Source: Chitinophagaceae bacterium (GTDB taxonomy: Bacteria; Bacteroidota; Bacteroidia; Chitinophagales; Chitinophagaceae). From it: DNA of 47,102 nt. Location of the stretch: assembly GCA_025451655.1 (NCBI GenBank), contig JANWKA010000133.1, positions 1 to 47,102 of the forward strand. Reading direction: 5' to 3'. Position numbers and translations under genes: made by a program. The notes beneath the pieces were generated by a model, which ran no database searches, was not told the origin of the DNA, and saw only the letters and a program-made list of their open reading frames with translations. The first letter of the stretch is position 1; every line of letters starts with the position of its first letter. Of this stretch, positions 38,594 through 47,102 are shown one piece after another.

Positions 38594-39175
38594 ATGCAAG
38601 CCACAGCTCCCGCATCCGACCAGGAATTAATTTGCCGCTACACCCAGGGCAAAGAAGAGGCTTTGATCGAATTGCTCCAAAGGCACAAGGACCGTTTATT
38701 TACGTCCATCGTGCTGCTGGTCAAAGACCAGTACCTCGCTGAAGACATCTTCCAGGATACCTTCATCAAGGTCATCGACACCCTGAGGGCCGGGAAATAC
38801 ACCGAAAAAGGGAAATTCCTTCCCTGGGCCATGCGGATCGCCCACAACCTTTGCGTGGACCATTTCCGCCGGATCAAACGGGCGCCGATCGTCAAAACCT
38901 CACAGGACAAGGATATTTTCAATGTGCTCCGGTTTGCCGAAAGTCATGCCGAAGAGCGTATGATTACCCGTCAAAGCCATGACCGGGTCCAGCAAATGCT
39001 GGACCTGCTTCCGGAAGAACAACGGGAAGTGATCATCATGCGCCATTACGCCGAGTTGAGCTTCAAGGAAATCGCGGAACTGACCCATGTAAGCATTAAC
39101 ACCGCCCTGGGGCGGATGCGTTACGGGCTGATCAACCTGAGAAAAATGATGGTGGAAAAACAAATCTGCCTCTGA
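38594..39175 (+). CDS. ECF-type sigma-70 family RNA polymerase sigma factor
   Basis: 193 aa; region 2 AEDIFQDTFIKVIDTLRAGKYTEKGKFLPWAMRIAHNLCVDHFRR; region 4 LPEEQREVIIMRHYAELSFKEIAELTHVSINTALGRMRYGLINLRK. Confidence 0.95.
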   Translation: MQATAPASDQELICRYTQGKEEALIELLQRHKDRLFTSIVLLVKDQYLAEDIFQDTFIKVIDTLRAGKYTEKGKFLPWAMRIAHNLCVDHFRRIKRAPIVKTSQDKDIFNVLRFAESHAEERMITRQSHDRVQQMLDLLPEEQREVIIMRHYAELSFKEIAELTHVSINTALGRMRYGLINLRKMMVEKQICL

Positions 39176-39242
39176 AATAACCCATCTCCTTTTCCGTGGG
39201 AGAGACTGTTGAGCGCCCCGCAACCTGCCTGGTTTGCGGCGC

Positions 39243-39273
39243 AAAAAAAAGAGGTTCCTTCCGGCAACCTCTT
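39243..39273 (-). terminator. Intrinsic terminator of the cold-shock gene
   Basis: Minus strand reads AAGAGGTTGCCGGAAGGAACCTCTTTTTTTT: GC-containing stem with one bulge followed by an 8-T tract, about 25 nt past the csp stop. Confidence 0.85.
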
Positions 39274-39297
39274 CAAGACCTCAGAATTCAGTTACCA

Positions 39298-39486
39298 TCA
39301 GGCCAGCTTCACGTTCACGGCGCTCAATCCCTTTTTCCCCTGCTTCACTTCGAAGACCACGTGGTCCTTTTCTTTAATCTCGTCGATGAGCCCTGAAACA
39401 TGAACAAAAATTTCTTCTCCGTCCTCCGTCCTGATGAATCCAAATCCCCGTTCCTCATTGATGAATTTTACAATGCCTTTTTTCAT
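39298..39486 (-). CDS. Cold-shock domain protein
   Basis: 62 aa; MKKGIVKFINEERGFGFIRTEDGEEIFVHVSGL with RNP1 GFGFI and RNP2 IFVHV. Confidence 0.97.
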   Translation of the reverse strand: MKKGIVKFINEERGFGFIRTEDGEEIFVHVSGLIDEIKEKDHVVFEVKQGKKGLSAVNVKLA

Positions 39487-39566
39487 TACCGGTAATTATT
39501 TTAGGCCACAAATGTAGCTCAAAAAATCCATTTCAGGATGAATTAATTGGGGGCGAATTGCCCCTC

Positions 39567-40763
39567 TCAGGCTTTTTCCACTACGAGGGCCGAACCCTGT
39601 CCCACTCCCACGCACATGGTCGCAAGGCCATACCGCAATTTGGCGCGGCGAAGCTCATGAATCAGGGTGCAAAGGATCCGGGCACCGCTGCAACCCAGCG
39701 GGTGCCCCAGGGCAATTGCCCCCCCGTTCGGATTGACCCGGGAAGGGTCCAGCCCCAATTCGCGGATACAGGCGATGGACTGGGAGGCGAATGCCTCATT
39801 GAGCTCGATCAGGTCCAGGTCAGCGATCTGAATTCCCGCGCGGGAAATGGCTTTTTGGGTCGCAGGCACGGGACCCATTCCCATGATGGCTGGATCAACC
39901 CCCGCGACGGCCATGGCCATGACCCGGGCCATGGGTGTCAGGGAATACCGGGACAGGGCTGACTCGGAAACGATCAGCAGGGCAGCCGCTCCATCATTAA
40001 TACCCGAGGAATTTCCTGCAGTGACTGAACCTTTGGGCGAAAACGCCGGTTTGAGGCCAGCAAGACGTTCCAGGGAAGTCTGGCGGGGATGCTCATCGCG
40101 GGACACCATCACCTTTTCTTCCTTATTCGGAGTGATCTCCACAGGAACGATCTCAGAATCCCATTTTCCTTCATCCAGTGCGGCAAAATATTTTTCCTGG
40201 CTCCGGAGGGCGAACCCGTCCTGCTCCTGGCGGGATACCTTGAAACGGCTGGCCACATTTTCAGCCGTTTCCCCCATGGAATAAGGATAATAAGCTTCCT
40301 TCAATTTGCGGTTCACCATCCGCCAACCAATGGTGCTGTCGAAGAGTTGCTGGGATCTGCTGAAAGAAGTCTCCGGTTTGGGCAGGATCAGGGGCGCCCG
40401 GGTCATGCTTTCCACCCCCCCGGCAATGTAAACCTCCCCTTCCCCGCAAATCACGGCCCTGGCGGCCTGCATCACGGCCTCCAGGCCAGATGCACAAAGC
40501 CTGTTGACCGTAACTCCAGGTACCGAGACCGGAAGACCTGCAAGCAAGGCAGCCATCCGGGCGACATTCCGGTTGTCCTCCCCGGCCTGGTTGGCATCCC
40601 CTGCGATCACATCTTCAATTGCAGCCGGATCCAGGCCGGGATGACGGCGGAGCAACTCCCGGATCACATGGGCCAGAAGATCGTCGGGGCGGATCGAACT
40701 CAAGGAGCCCCCATACCGCCCGATTGGCGTACGGACTGCATCCACGAGAAATGCCTGGGCCAT
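39567..40763 (-). CDS. Thiolase / acetyl-CoA C-acyltransferase (possibly 3-oxoadipyl-CoA thiolase-like)
   Basis: [63 protein letters not shown]. Confidence 0.93.
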   Translation of the reverse strand: MAQAFLVDAVRTPIGRYGGSLSSIRPDDLLAHVIRELLRRHPGLDPAAIEDVIAGDANQAGEDNRNVARMAALLAGLPVSVPGVTVNRLCASGLEAVMQAARAVICGEGEVYIAGGVESMTRAPLILPKPETSFSRSQQLFDSTIGWRMVNRKLKEAYYPYSMGETAENVASRFKVSRQEQDGFALRSQEKYFAALDEGKWDSEIVPVEITPNKEEKVMVSRDEHPRQTSLERLAGLKPAFSPKGSVTAGNSSGINDGAAALLIVSESALSRYSLTPMARVMAMAVAGVDPAIMGMGPVPATQKAISRAGIQIADLDLIELNEAFASQSIACIRELGLDPSRVNPNGGAIALGHPLGCSGARILCTLIHELRRAKLRYGLATMCVGVGQGSALVVEKA

Positions 40764-40860
40764 AAGTTATTTTAATGGCAGCAAAATTACGGGTTCGGAC
40801 CCAATTGGGACCATGGCGGCATCCCGGGATGAAATGAAACCGGGGGAATTGAACCGGACC

Positions 40861-41832
40861 CTAGGGTTGGAATTTCACTACCGGGTTATGGACCGGTTTC
40901 AGGGTCCTGAGGTAAGCATAAATGGCACCCAGGTCCTGGTCGGTCATCCCCGCATAATACTGCCAGGGCATGATCGGGTTATAGGCATCCCTGGGGGCAG
41001 GGGCGGGATTCTGGTTATTGACCAGGGTACTTTTGAACCGCTGGATGAAGGCTTCCCGGGTCCATCCCCCGATCCCGGATTCCAGATCCGGGGTGATATT
41101 GGCGGAGGTTAAAATTCCTCCGGTTGGTGGCCGGAATTGCATTCCCCCTGCAAAATCCATCCCCACAGCAGGTTTCCCATCCACGATCCGGGTATGACAG
41201 AGCGCGCAAAGGGCCGCATTGACCATATATTTTCCATATGCCAGGGAATCTGAAGGCAGGGGCCTGGGCTGGAAATCCGGATTGCCCGGTATGGTATGCA
41301 GGATCAGGCTCATGGGAAAATCAGCTGAGGATGCGGGATTGTCCGATGCAATGGAAGGAAGGGTCCGGATATAGGCTATAACCGAATAAATATCCTCGGT
41401 GTCCATGATGCCGAAATGGGTATAAGGCATGATGGGGAAAAGAGCCTGCCCATCCTTGTTTTCACCGCCGGCAATCGCCCGGAGCAATTCCCCGTCGGTC
41501 CAGTTACCCAAATGGTATGGGGTGATATTTTTGGAGACGAAGTTTCCCGGAAATCCATCCGGAACCCCGAATACCTGCCCTCCCTCTCCCTCAGTTCCGG
41601 GCTGGATGGGCATCCCGAAAAAATTGGGATCCCTTTTGGAATGGCAGACCAGGCATCCCACGACATGGTTGGCAAGGTATTTTCCGCGGGCAAGCCTGGC
41701 CGGCGTGCGGGCAATGTGGATATTCCTTGCGGTCACATGCGGAAGACCAAATTTGACATAGCCCAGCAGGGCTGCAAAGAGTAAAAGGATGACCAGCAGG
41801 CCATATCCCAGAACTTTCAGGAATTTTTTCAT
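40861..41832 (-). CDS. Membrane-anchored diheme cytochrome c
   Basis: N-terminal TM anchor plus two CxxCH motifs (GCLVCHS, LCALCHT) and repeated WTDGELLRAIAGG / WTREAFIQRFKS cytochrome-c-like blocks. Confidence 0.9.
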   Translation of the reverse strand: MKKFLKVLGYGLLVILLLFAALLGYVKFGLPHVTARNIHIARTPARLARGKYLANHVVGCLVCHSKRDPNFFGMPIQPGTEGEGGQVFGVPDGFPGNFVSKNITPYHLGNWTDGELLRAIAGGENKDGQALFPIMPYTHFGIMDTEDIYSVIAYIRTLPSIASDNPASSADFPMSLILHTIPGNPDFQPRPLPSDSLAYGKYMVNAALCALCHTRIVDGKPAVGMDFAGGMQFRPPTGGILTSANITPDLESGIGGWTREAFIQRFKSTLVNNQNPAPAPRDAYNPIMPWQYYAGMTDQDLGAIYAYLRTLKPVHNPVVKFQP

Positions 41833-41937
41833 GAGCCGAATCTCTTGAGTTGGCGAAAGGCCCGCGGAGGACCGGCTTTAAACAGGACGGAAACCGAAAA
41901 ATAGACCTTTGTTTCTGCAAAACCAAATGCGCGGCGG

Positions 41938-42885
41938 TCAGGGAACGAACCGGACAGCGGGCCGGTGAACAGGAGCAAGGGTCCGCAGATAGGTGTAAAT
42001 CGCGCTCAGGTCCCGGACCGTCATCCCCGAAAAAAAAGTCCAGGGCATCGCTGAATTGAAATGGTCCCGGAGGATCGGTGCCGGATGGAAGCTGCTGTCG
42101 GAATAGGATTTGAACCTGGCAACAAATGCATCCCTGGACCAGGATCCGATCCCGCATTCCGGGTCCGGGGTGATATTGGCCGAGTATACCACACCCCCTG
42201 TTGGAAGCGGGAAGTTTTCATTGCCAGAAAAATCCCCCCCATGACATCCCGCGCAATTGGCCATCAGGACCAGGTATTTTCCGTAAGCCGCATTGACCCC
42301 CTGGGCAGGAATGGGATGGAAATGAGGGCGGGCAGGGTAGGTATTGATCTTCCAGTTCACCGGAAAATCAGGGCGGGAGTCTTCAATATCCTTGCGAACC
42401 GGGGGAATGGTGCGGATATAACTGATGATGGCGCAAATGTCCAGACTGTCCAACTGCCCATAGTTGGGGAAGGGCATTACCGGAAAAAGTGATTTGCCGT
42501 CACGCGTGACCCCGGCTGTGATCGCCCTGAAAATTTCCCCGTCGGTCCAGGATTTCAGGTTGTAGGGGGTGATATTCCTGGCTACAAAACGGCCGGGCAG
42601 TCCCTTGCTTTCGTCAAAGACCTCCCCTCCCTGGCCCATGGTGCCCGGAGTCATCGGGCCGGCCGTAAGATCCATGTCCCTGTCGGAATGACAATCCATG
42701 CACCGGGCTACATTATTGACCAGGTAGGCTCCTCTTGCAACTTCCCCGGGATTGGCCCGGATATGGATGTCCGGAGCTTTCCCAACATCAGGAAGGATCA
42801 GCTTCAGCCAGATCAGCAAGCCACAAAATCCAATCACGCCCAAACTGGCCAGGACACCCACGGTGCGCAGGATCAATTTCTTCAT
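41938..42885 (-). CDS. Membrane-anchored diheme cytochrome c (paralog of neighbour)
   Basis: N-terminal TM anchor, two CxxCH motifs (RCMDCHS, NCAGCHG); same architecture as the 40861-41832 protein. Confidence 0.9.
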   Translation of the reverse strand: MKKLILRTVGVLASLGVIGFCGLLIWLKLILPDVGKAPDIHIRANPGEVARGAYLVNNVARCMDCHSDRDMDLTAGPMTPGTMGQGGEVFDESKGLPGRFVARNITPYNLKSWTDGEIFRAITAGVTRDGKSLFPVMPFPNYGQLDSLDICAIISYIRTIPPVRKDIEDSRPDFPVNWKINTYPARPHFHPIPAQGVNAAYGKYLVLMANCAGCHGGDFSGNENFPLPTGGVVYSANITPDPECGIGSWSRDAFVARFKSYSDSSFHPAPILRDHFNSAMPWTFFSGMTVRDLSAIYTYLRTLAPVHRPAVRFVP

Positions 42886-43053
42886 GTCAGGGATGGATTA
42901 AAGTCCTGAATGGGGACCGCAGCCCAAAATGCAAAAATTTCCTGGGGGAAGCAAATCCCCGGGACGAAAACGATTGAGCGATTGGGAGCTTTCCGGATCC
43001 AGGGGATCGGCAGGTCACCGACGGTCAAGCCCGGGCCTTCCTCCGGGCTGACC

Positions 43054-43767
43054 TTAGCGAGGTGCTTCCCCGGCCTGGATGCCTTCCACAGGAAAGGAAC
43101 TCCGGCCATCCAGGTCGGTCAGGGATACAATCACCGAATAATGGACAGCGGGGAGCACCTGGAAGGCAGCCGCGCAAATTCCCCCGGTCATCCCGATTAC
43201 CCCTTCCTGAACGGGAAGCAGGAACTTTTTATATCGGCTGTGCAGGCCTTTGAACCGGGTGTCGATGAGCACCATCTGGGCAAGCAGGGGCTCCATCCCT
43301 TTTCCCTGCATCCGGCATATCATACGGGTCCCCTGATGGTCCAGGGACACATTCCCTTCCAGGACCGGGTCCGGTGCATGGGGGTCAAATGGGATGACCT
43401 CCCATTTCCGGTACAACCCGAGGGAATCCTCCAAGGTTCCTCCGCTGAACCGGAGCGTATAGGTCGCTCCGCTTTGGAGAAAATACTCCGGTTTCAGGAG
43501 GATTTCCCCCAGGTTCCGGACCCCCCGGTGATATTGCACCGGCAAAAGCGCGACCTGCATGAAACCGGATTGGAGAAAAAATGCTCCCCGGTGATGCATT
43601 ATGGCCTCCAGGACCCCGGCATTCTTTCCTTCACCGAAGACCAGGACCATGGAATGGCTGTCCATCCGCCCGCCGCGGGGATAAACCGTCCATTGCGCTA
43701 CAGGACATTGGGCGGGGACCGGGATCCGGAAAACCAGGAGGATCCATAAACAGGGCAGGAGACGCAT
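43054..43767 (-). CDS. Secreted hypothetical protein
   Basis: 237 aa with signal peptide-like start MRLLPCLWILLVFRIPVPAQ; no family recognised. Confidence 0.6.
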   Translation of the reverse strand: MRLLPCLWILLVFRIPVPAQCPVAQWTVYPRGGRMDSHSMVLVFGEGKNAGVLEAIMHHRGAFFLQSGFMQVALLPVQYHRGVRNLGEILLKPEYFLQSGATYTLRFSGGTLEDSLGLYRKWEVIPFDPHAPDPVLEGNVSLDHQGTRMICRMQGKGMEPLLAQMVLIDTRFKGLHSRYKKFLLPVQEGVIGMTGGICAAAFQVLPAVHYSVIVSLTDLDGRSSFPVEGIQAGEAPR

Positions 43768-43785
43768 GGAGAAGGGCTGAAGCCA

Positions 43786-45189
43786 TTATTTGGGAAGGGT
43801 TCCCACCATTTCAGATGGAATTACCCAGGCATCGAACTGTTCGGCGGTTAAATAACCCAGGGCAATCGCTGTTTCTTTCAGGGTTTTTCCTTCCTGATGG
43901 GCTTTTTGGGCGATTTCGGCAGCTTTATAATAGCCGATCCGGGTATTGAGTGCAGTCACCAGCATCAGGGATCGTTCCAGGTTTTTCCTAATTTCCTCAA
44001 ATACCGGCTCGATACCTGCTGCGCATTTGTCGTTAAACGAAACGCAGACATCCCCGATCAGCCGGGCGGATTGCAGGAAATTACAGATGATGACCGGTTT
44101 AAAGACATTCAGCTCAAATTGCCCGGTCGCTCCCCCGATATTGATCGCCACATCGTTGCCCAGGACCTGGGCGGCGACCATGGTCATGGCCTCACACTGG
44201 GTGGGATTTACTTTCCCGGGCATGATGGAACTTCCCGGTTCGTTATCCGGGATCCGGATCTCACCGATCCCGCAGCGGGGTCCGGAACTCAGCATCCGGA
44301 TATCGTTGGCGATCTTCATCAGGCTGACTGCCACCGTCTTCAGTGCCCCATGGGCTTCCACCAGGCCATCATGAGCGGCCAGCGATTCGAACTTATTCGG
44401 AGCAGTAACGAAAGGAAGGCCGGTCAGCTCTGCGATTTTGGAGGCAACCTGAACGGCGTAACCTGGAGGGGTATTGATGCCGGTTCCGACCGCGGTGCCT
44501 CCCAGAGCCAGTTCATACAGGTGGGGAAGGGTGGCCTGGATCGCCCGGATGCCATGGTCCAGCTGGGAACAGTATCCGCTGATCTCCTGACCCAGGGTCA
44601 GGGGGGTCGCATCCATGAAATGGGTCCTGCCGATCTTGACGATCCCCATGAATTGTCTTGATTTCTGGTCCAGGGTATCCCTGAGCTTCTGAATCCCGGG
44701 GAGGGTGATGTCCACCAGCATCCGGCAGGCGGCGATATTCATCGCCGTCGGGAAAGTATCATTGGAGGACTGGGATTTGTTCACATCATCGTTGGGTTGC
44801 AGGAACTTTTCCCGGTCGGTCAGCTTCCCGCCCCGGATCACCTGGGCCCGGTTGGCGATCACCTCGTTCACGTTCATGTTCGACTGCGTCCCGGAACCGG
44901 TCTGCCAGACCACCAGGGGAAACTGGTCGTCCAGTTTCCCTTCCCGAATTTCTGCGGCAACCTGGGCAATCAGGGCCGATTTTTCGCGTTGAAGTACCCC
45001 GGCCTCCTCATTAACGATTGCGGCGGCCTGCTTCAGCCATGCGAAGGCCCGGATGATCTCAATGGGCATCCTGCTGGTCTCGGGGGCAATCCGGAAATTT
45101 TCCATGGAGCGTTGAGTCTGGGCGCCCCAATAAACCCCGGCAGGCACCCGGACCTCACCCAGGGTATCTTTTTCCAATCGGTATTCCAT
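43786..45189 (-). CDS. fumC: Class II fumarate hydratase
   Basis: [58 protein letters not shown]. Confidence 0.97.
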   Translation of the reverse strand: MEYRLEKDTLGEVRVPAGVYWGAQTQRSMENFRIAPETSRMPIEIIRAFAWLKQAAAIVNEEAGVLQREKSALIAQVAAEIREGKLDDQFPLVVWQTGSGTQSNMNVNEVIANRAQVIRGGKLTDREKFLQPNDDVNKSQSSNDTFPTAMNIAACRMLVDITLPGIQKLRDTLDQKSRQFMGIVKIGRTHFMDATPLTLGQEISGYCSQLDHGIRAIQATLPHLYELALGGTAVGTGINTPPGYAVQVASKIAELTGLPFVTAPNKFESLAAHDGLVEAHGALKTVAVSLMKIANDIRMLSSGPRCGIGEIRIPDNEPGSSIMPGKVNPTQCEAMTMVAAQVLGNDVAINIGGATGQFELNVFKPVIICNFLQSARLIGDVCVSFNDKCAAGIEPVFEEIRKNLERSLMLVTALNTRIGYYKAAEIAQKAHQEGKTLKETAIALGYLTAEQFDAWVIPSEMVGTLPK

Positions 45190-45348
45190 GGTTTCGATTT
45201 TGAAGCCGGCCCCTGATCCAAAAACAGGTACGGATCCGGATTTCCCGCAAAATTAAGCATCGCGGGTCACCATTTGGAGATTTTCATTTCTGGTGGAAAG
45301 CGCCTCATGCAACGGACCAGCCCTTTTTTTTGGTATTTTTAAATAAAC

Positions 45349-47102
45349 ATTCCGATTCCCATTTCGAACCGCATTCCCATATTCCTTCTCAGCCTGATCC
45401 TGTTTAAGGCCGCCCCCGGGCAGACCAGGACCGTCCTGGGCAGGGTCCTGGATTCCCTGAATCATGGCCCGTTGAAAAATGTGAGCGTGTCGGTGCCCGA
45501 TGGGACCGTCGGGGTCCCAACCGGCACCGATGGAAGTTTCCGCATCACCATCCCCGTTCCTTCCCGGGCGCTGCAATTCAGCCTGACCGGATACCATTCC
45601 CGGATCATCCCCCTCGGGGGGGATTCCTCCCGACCATTGACCGTCTACCTGGCTACCATTTATACCCAGTTGGGGGTGGTCTCCATTCAGGGCAAAAGGG
45701 GCCGGTACCGCAACAAGGGCAACCCGGCGGTTGAACTGATCCGGGAGGTGATTGCCCACAAGCCTGAAAACCGGCCGGAGAGCTTCCCTTATTGGTCGGA
45801 CCACCAGTATGAAAAGCTGGGGATCCTTTTTGATACCCTGCCGCGTATCCTGCGCAATAATCCCCTGCTGAAAAAATTCCGTTTCGTATTCCAGAACCGG
45901 GATACTACGGTAATGCCAGGAAAATCCCTGGTCCCCATCTACCTGCAGGAGGTTTTTTCCCAAAACTTTTACCAGGCGCATCCCCAAAAGGAAAAAAAAC
46001 TGGTCCTGGCTACCAAAAACGTTGATTTCGGGAAATACCTGGATATGCCAGGCATCAGCATGGCCCTGAACCGGCTCTACCAGGATCTCGATATTTACGA
46101 TAACGAGGTCACGGTATTCACCACCAAGTTTGAGAGCCCGATCGCCAACCTGGCTCCTGATTTTTATAAATATTATATCCAGGATACGGTTGTTGAAAAC
46201 GGGGAAAAGGTGGTGCGGGTCCAATTCACTCCCAGGAACCAGGAAGACCTGCTTTTCAACGGAATGATGTGGGTAACCCTGGATGGTCGATATGCCATCC
46301 GTCATATCAACCTGGGTGCCTCCAAACATATCAACCTGAATTGGGTTCGGTCCTTCCAGGCCAGCGAAGATTTTGAAAAAGGCCCGGGCGGGCATTATTA
46401 CCGGACTGAGTCCAAAATGACCGGGGTTTTCAGTCCCTTTCCCCGGCTGCCGGCGGTCTATGGGGAGCGGATGATATCCGTTTCCCAGGTCAGCGATTCT
46501 GCCCTTCCTGAAACGATTTTCCGGACCGCCACGGTGGACACCCTGCCAGCGGCTTCCAGGCAGCCCGCCGGATATTGGGTTTTGAACCGCCCCAAACCCA
46601 TATCGACACCCGAGTCCAGGGCTTATACCAATACGGACAGCCTGATTCATATGCCCGCATATAACCGGCTGGGAAATGTCATCAACCTGATTGCCTCGGG
46701 CTACGAGGATGCCGGAAAATTCTATATCGGTCCGGTGGGCGACTTCTATTCTTTCAATCCGGTAGAGGGGCCCCGATGGCTTTTTGGAGGATTTTCCAAT
46801 ACCAAACTGAGCTCCCGTTATTATGCTGATGCTTACCTGGCCTATGGAACCTCGGACCACCGGTTGAAGTATCTGCTCAGCGCCTCCTATTCCCTCAACG
46901 ACCGTTCAATCTATAAATACCCCTATCATTACATCCAGGTGAGCTGGCTCAGGGATACCCGGAATCCCGGTAATGAAAATACCACTACCCAGGGTAACGG
47001 ATTCCTGTCCTCCTTCAGCAGGGGCAATAACACCAAATGGCTTTACAACGATATCCTGCAGGTATCCTATGTCCATGAATTGGCCAGCCATCTTTCCTAT
47101 GA
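45349..47102 (+). CDS. DUF5686 / carboxypeptidase-like regulatory domain outer-membrane protein (3' truncated by window; start codon uncertain)
   Basis: Hand translation of the frame containing 45421: ...IPIFLLSLILFKAAPGQTRTVLGRVLDSLNHGPLKNVSVSVPDGTVGVPTGTDGSFRITIP...VSIQGKRGRYRNKGNPAVELIREVIAHKPENRPESFPYWSDHQYEKLGI...FYSFNPVEGPRWLFGGFSN. Frame open from 45343; first codons are only ATA/ATT. Confidence 0.88.
   Translation, partial: MPIPISNRIPIFLLSLILFKAAPGQTRTVLGRVLDSLNHGPLKNVSVSVPDGTVGVPTGTDGSFRITIPVPSRALQFSLTGYHSRIIPLGGDSSRPLTVYLATIYTQLGVVSIQGKRGRYRNKGNPAVELIREVIAHKPENRPESFPYWSDHQYEKLGILFDTLPRILRNNPLLKKFRFVFQNRDTTVMPGKSLVPIYLQEVFSQNFYQAHPQKEKKLVLATKNVDFGKYLDMPGISMALNRLYQDLDIYDNEVTVFTTKFESPIANLAPDFYKYYIQDTVVENGEKVVRVQFTPRNQEDLLFNGMMWVTLDGRYAIRHINLGASKHINLNWVRSFQASEDFEKGPGGHYYRTESKMTGVFSPFPRLPAVYGERMISVSQVSDSALPETIFRTATVDTLPAASRQPAGYWVLNRPKPISTPESRAYTNTDSLIHMPAYNRLGNVINLIASGYEDAGKFYIGPVGDFYSFNPVEGPRWLFGGFSNTKLSSRYYADAYLAYGTSDHRLKYLLSASYSLNDRSIYKYPYHYIQVSWLRDTRNPGNENTTTQGNGFLSSFSRGNNTKWLYNDILQVSYVHELASHLSY

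Noticed and set aside
45253-46860. 535-aa minus-strand ORF in the track
   Set aside because: Antisense to the DUF5686 reading frame, which has clear homology features; the minus ORF has low-complexity composition and no recognisable motif.
1-47102. CRISPR arrays, transposase/IS elements, phage genes, rRNA
   Set aside because: No regularly spaced direct repeats, terminal inverted repeats, transposase/integrase motifs or rRNA sequence seen. The window is core-genome-like.

Overview
The 47.1 kb window looks like an ordinary Bacteroidota chromosome segment. It is dense, moderately GC-rich and probably Chitinophagia-like, a lineage guess based on gene content and TAnnTTTG-type promoters. Recognisable genes include gyrB (5' fragment), a DPP-IV peptidase, ileS, dsbD, purQ, pabB-like, purA, relA/spoT, tRNA-Leu(UAG), tig-clpP-clpX, an acyl-CoA dehydrogenase, sucD, an MlaF/MlaE-like ABC pair, a malic enzyme-PTA fusion, uvrA, an ECF sigma factor, a cold-shock protein, a thiolase, two tandem diheme cytochromes c, fumC and a truncated DUF5686-type outer-membrane protein gene. 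I found no phage, transposon, CRISPR array or obvious defence island. The observations most worth a second look are: (1) a perfect 11-bp inverted repeat in the 5' leader of the ECF sigma gene, whose 3' arm abuts the start codon and whose loop holds an 11-aa uORF; (2) an uncharacterised protein with protein-kinase-like (APH-like) motifs, coupled to malic enzyme by an ATGA overlap and placed directly upstream of MlaE/MlaF; (3) an SdpR/SdpI-like repressor-immunity cassette with a candidate operator and no toxin genes nearby; (4) a histone-H1-like Lys/Ala-rich tail fused to a DksA/TraR domain; (5) a DUF5686 gene with no canonical start codon ahead of its signal peptide. All calls were made by eye from the sequence and translations. 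No database searches were run.
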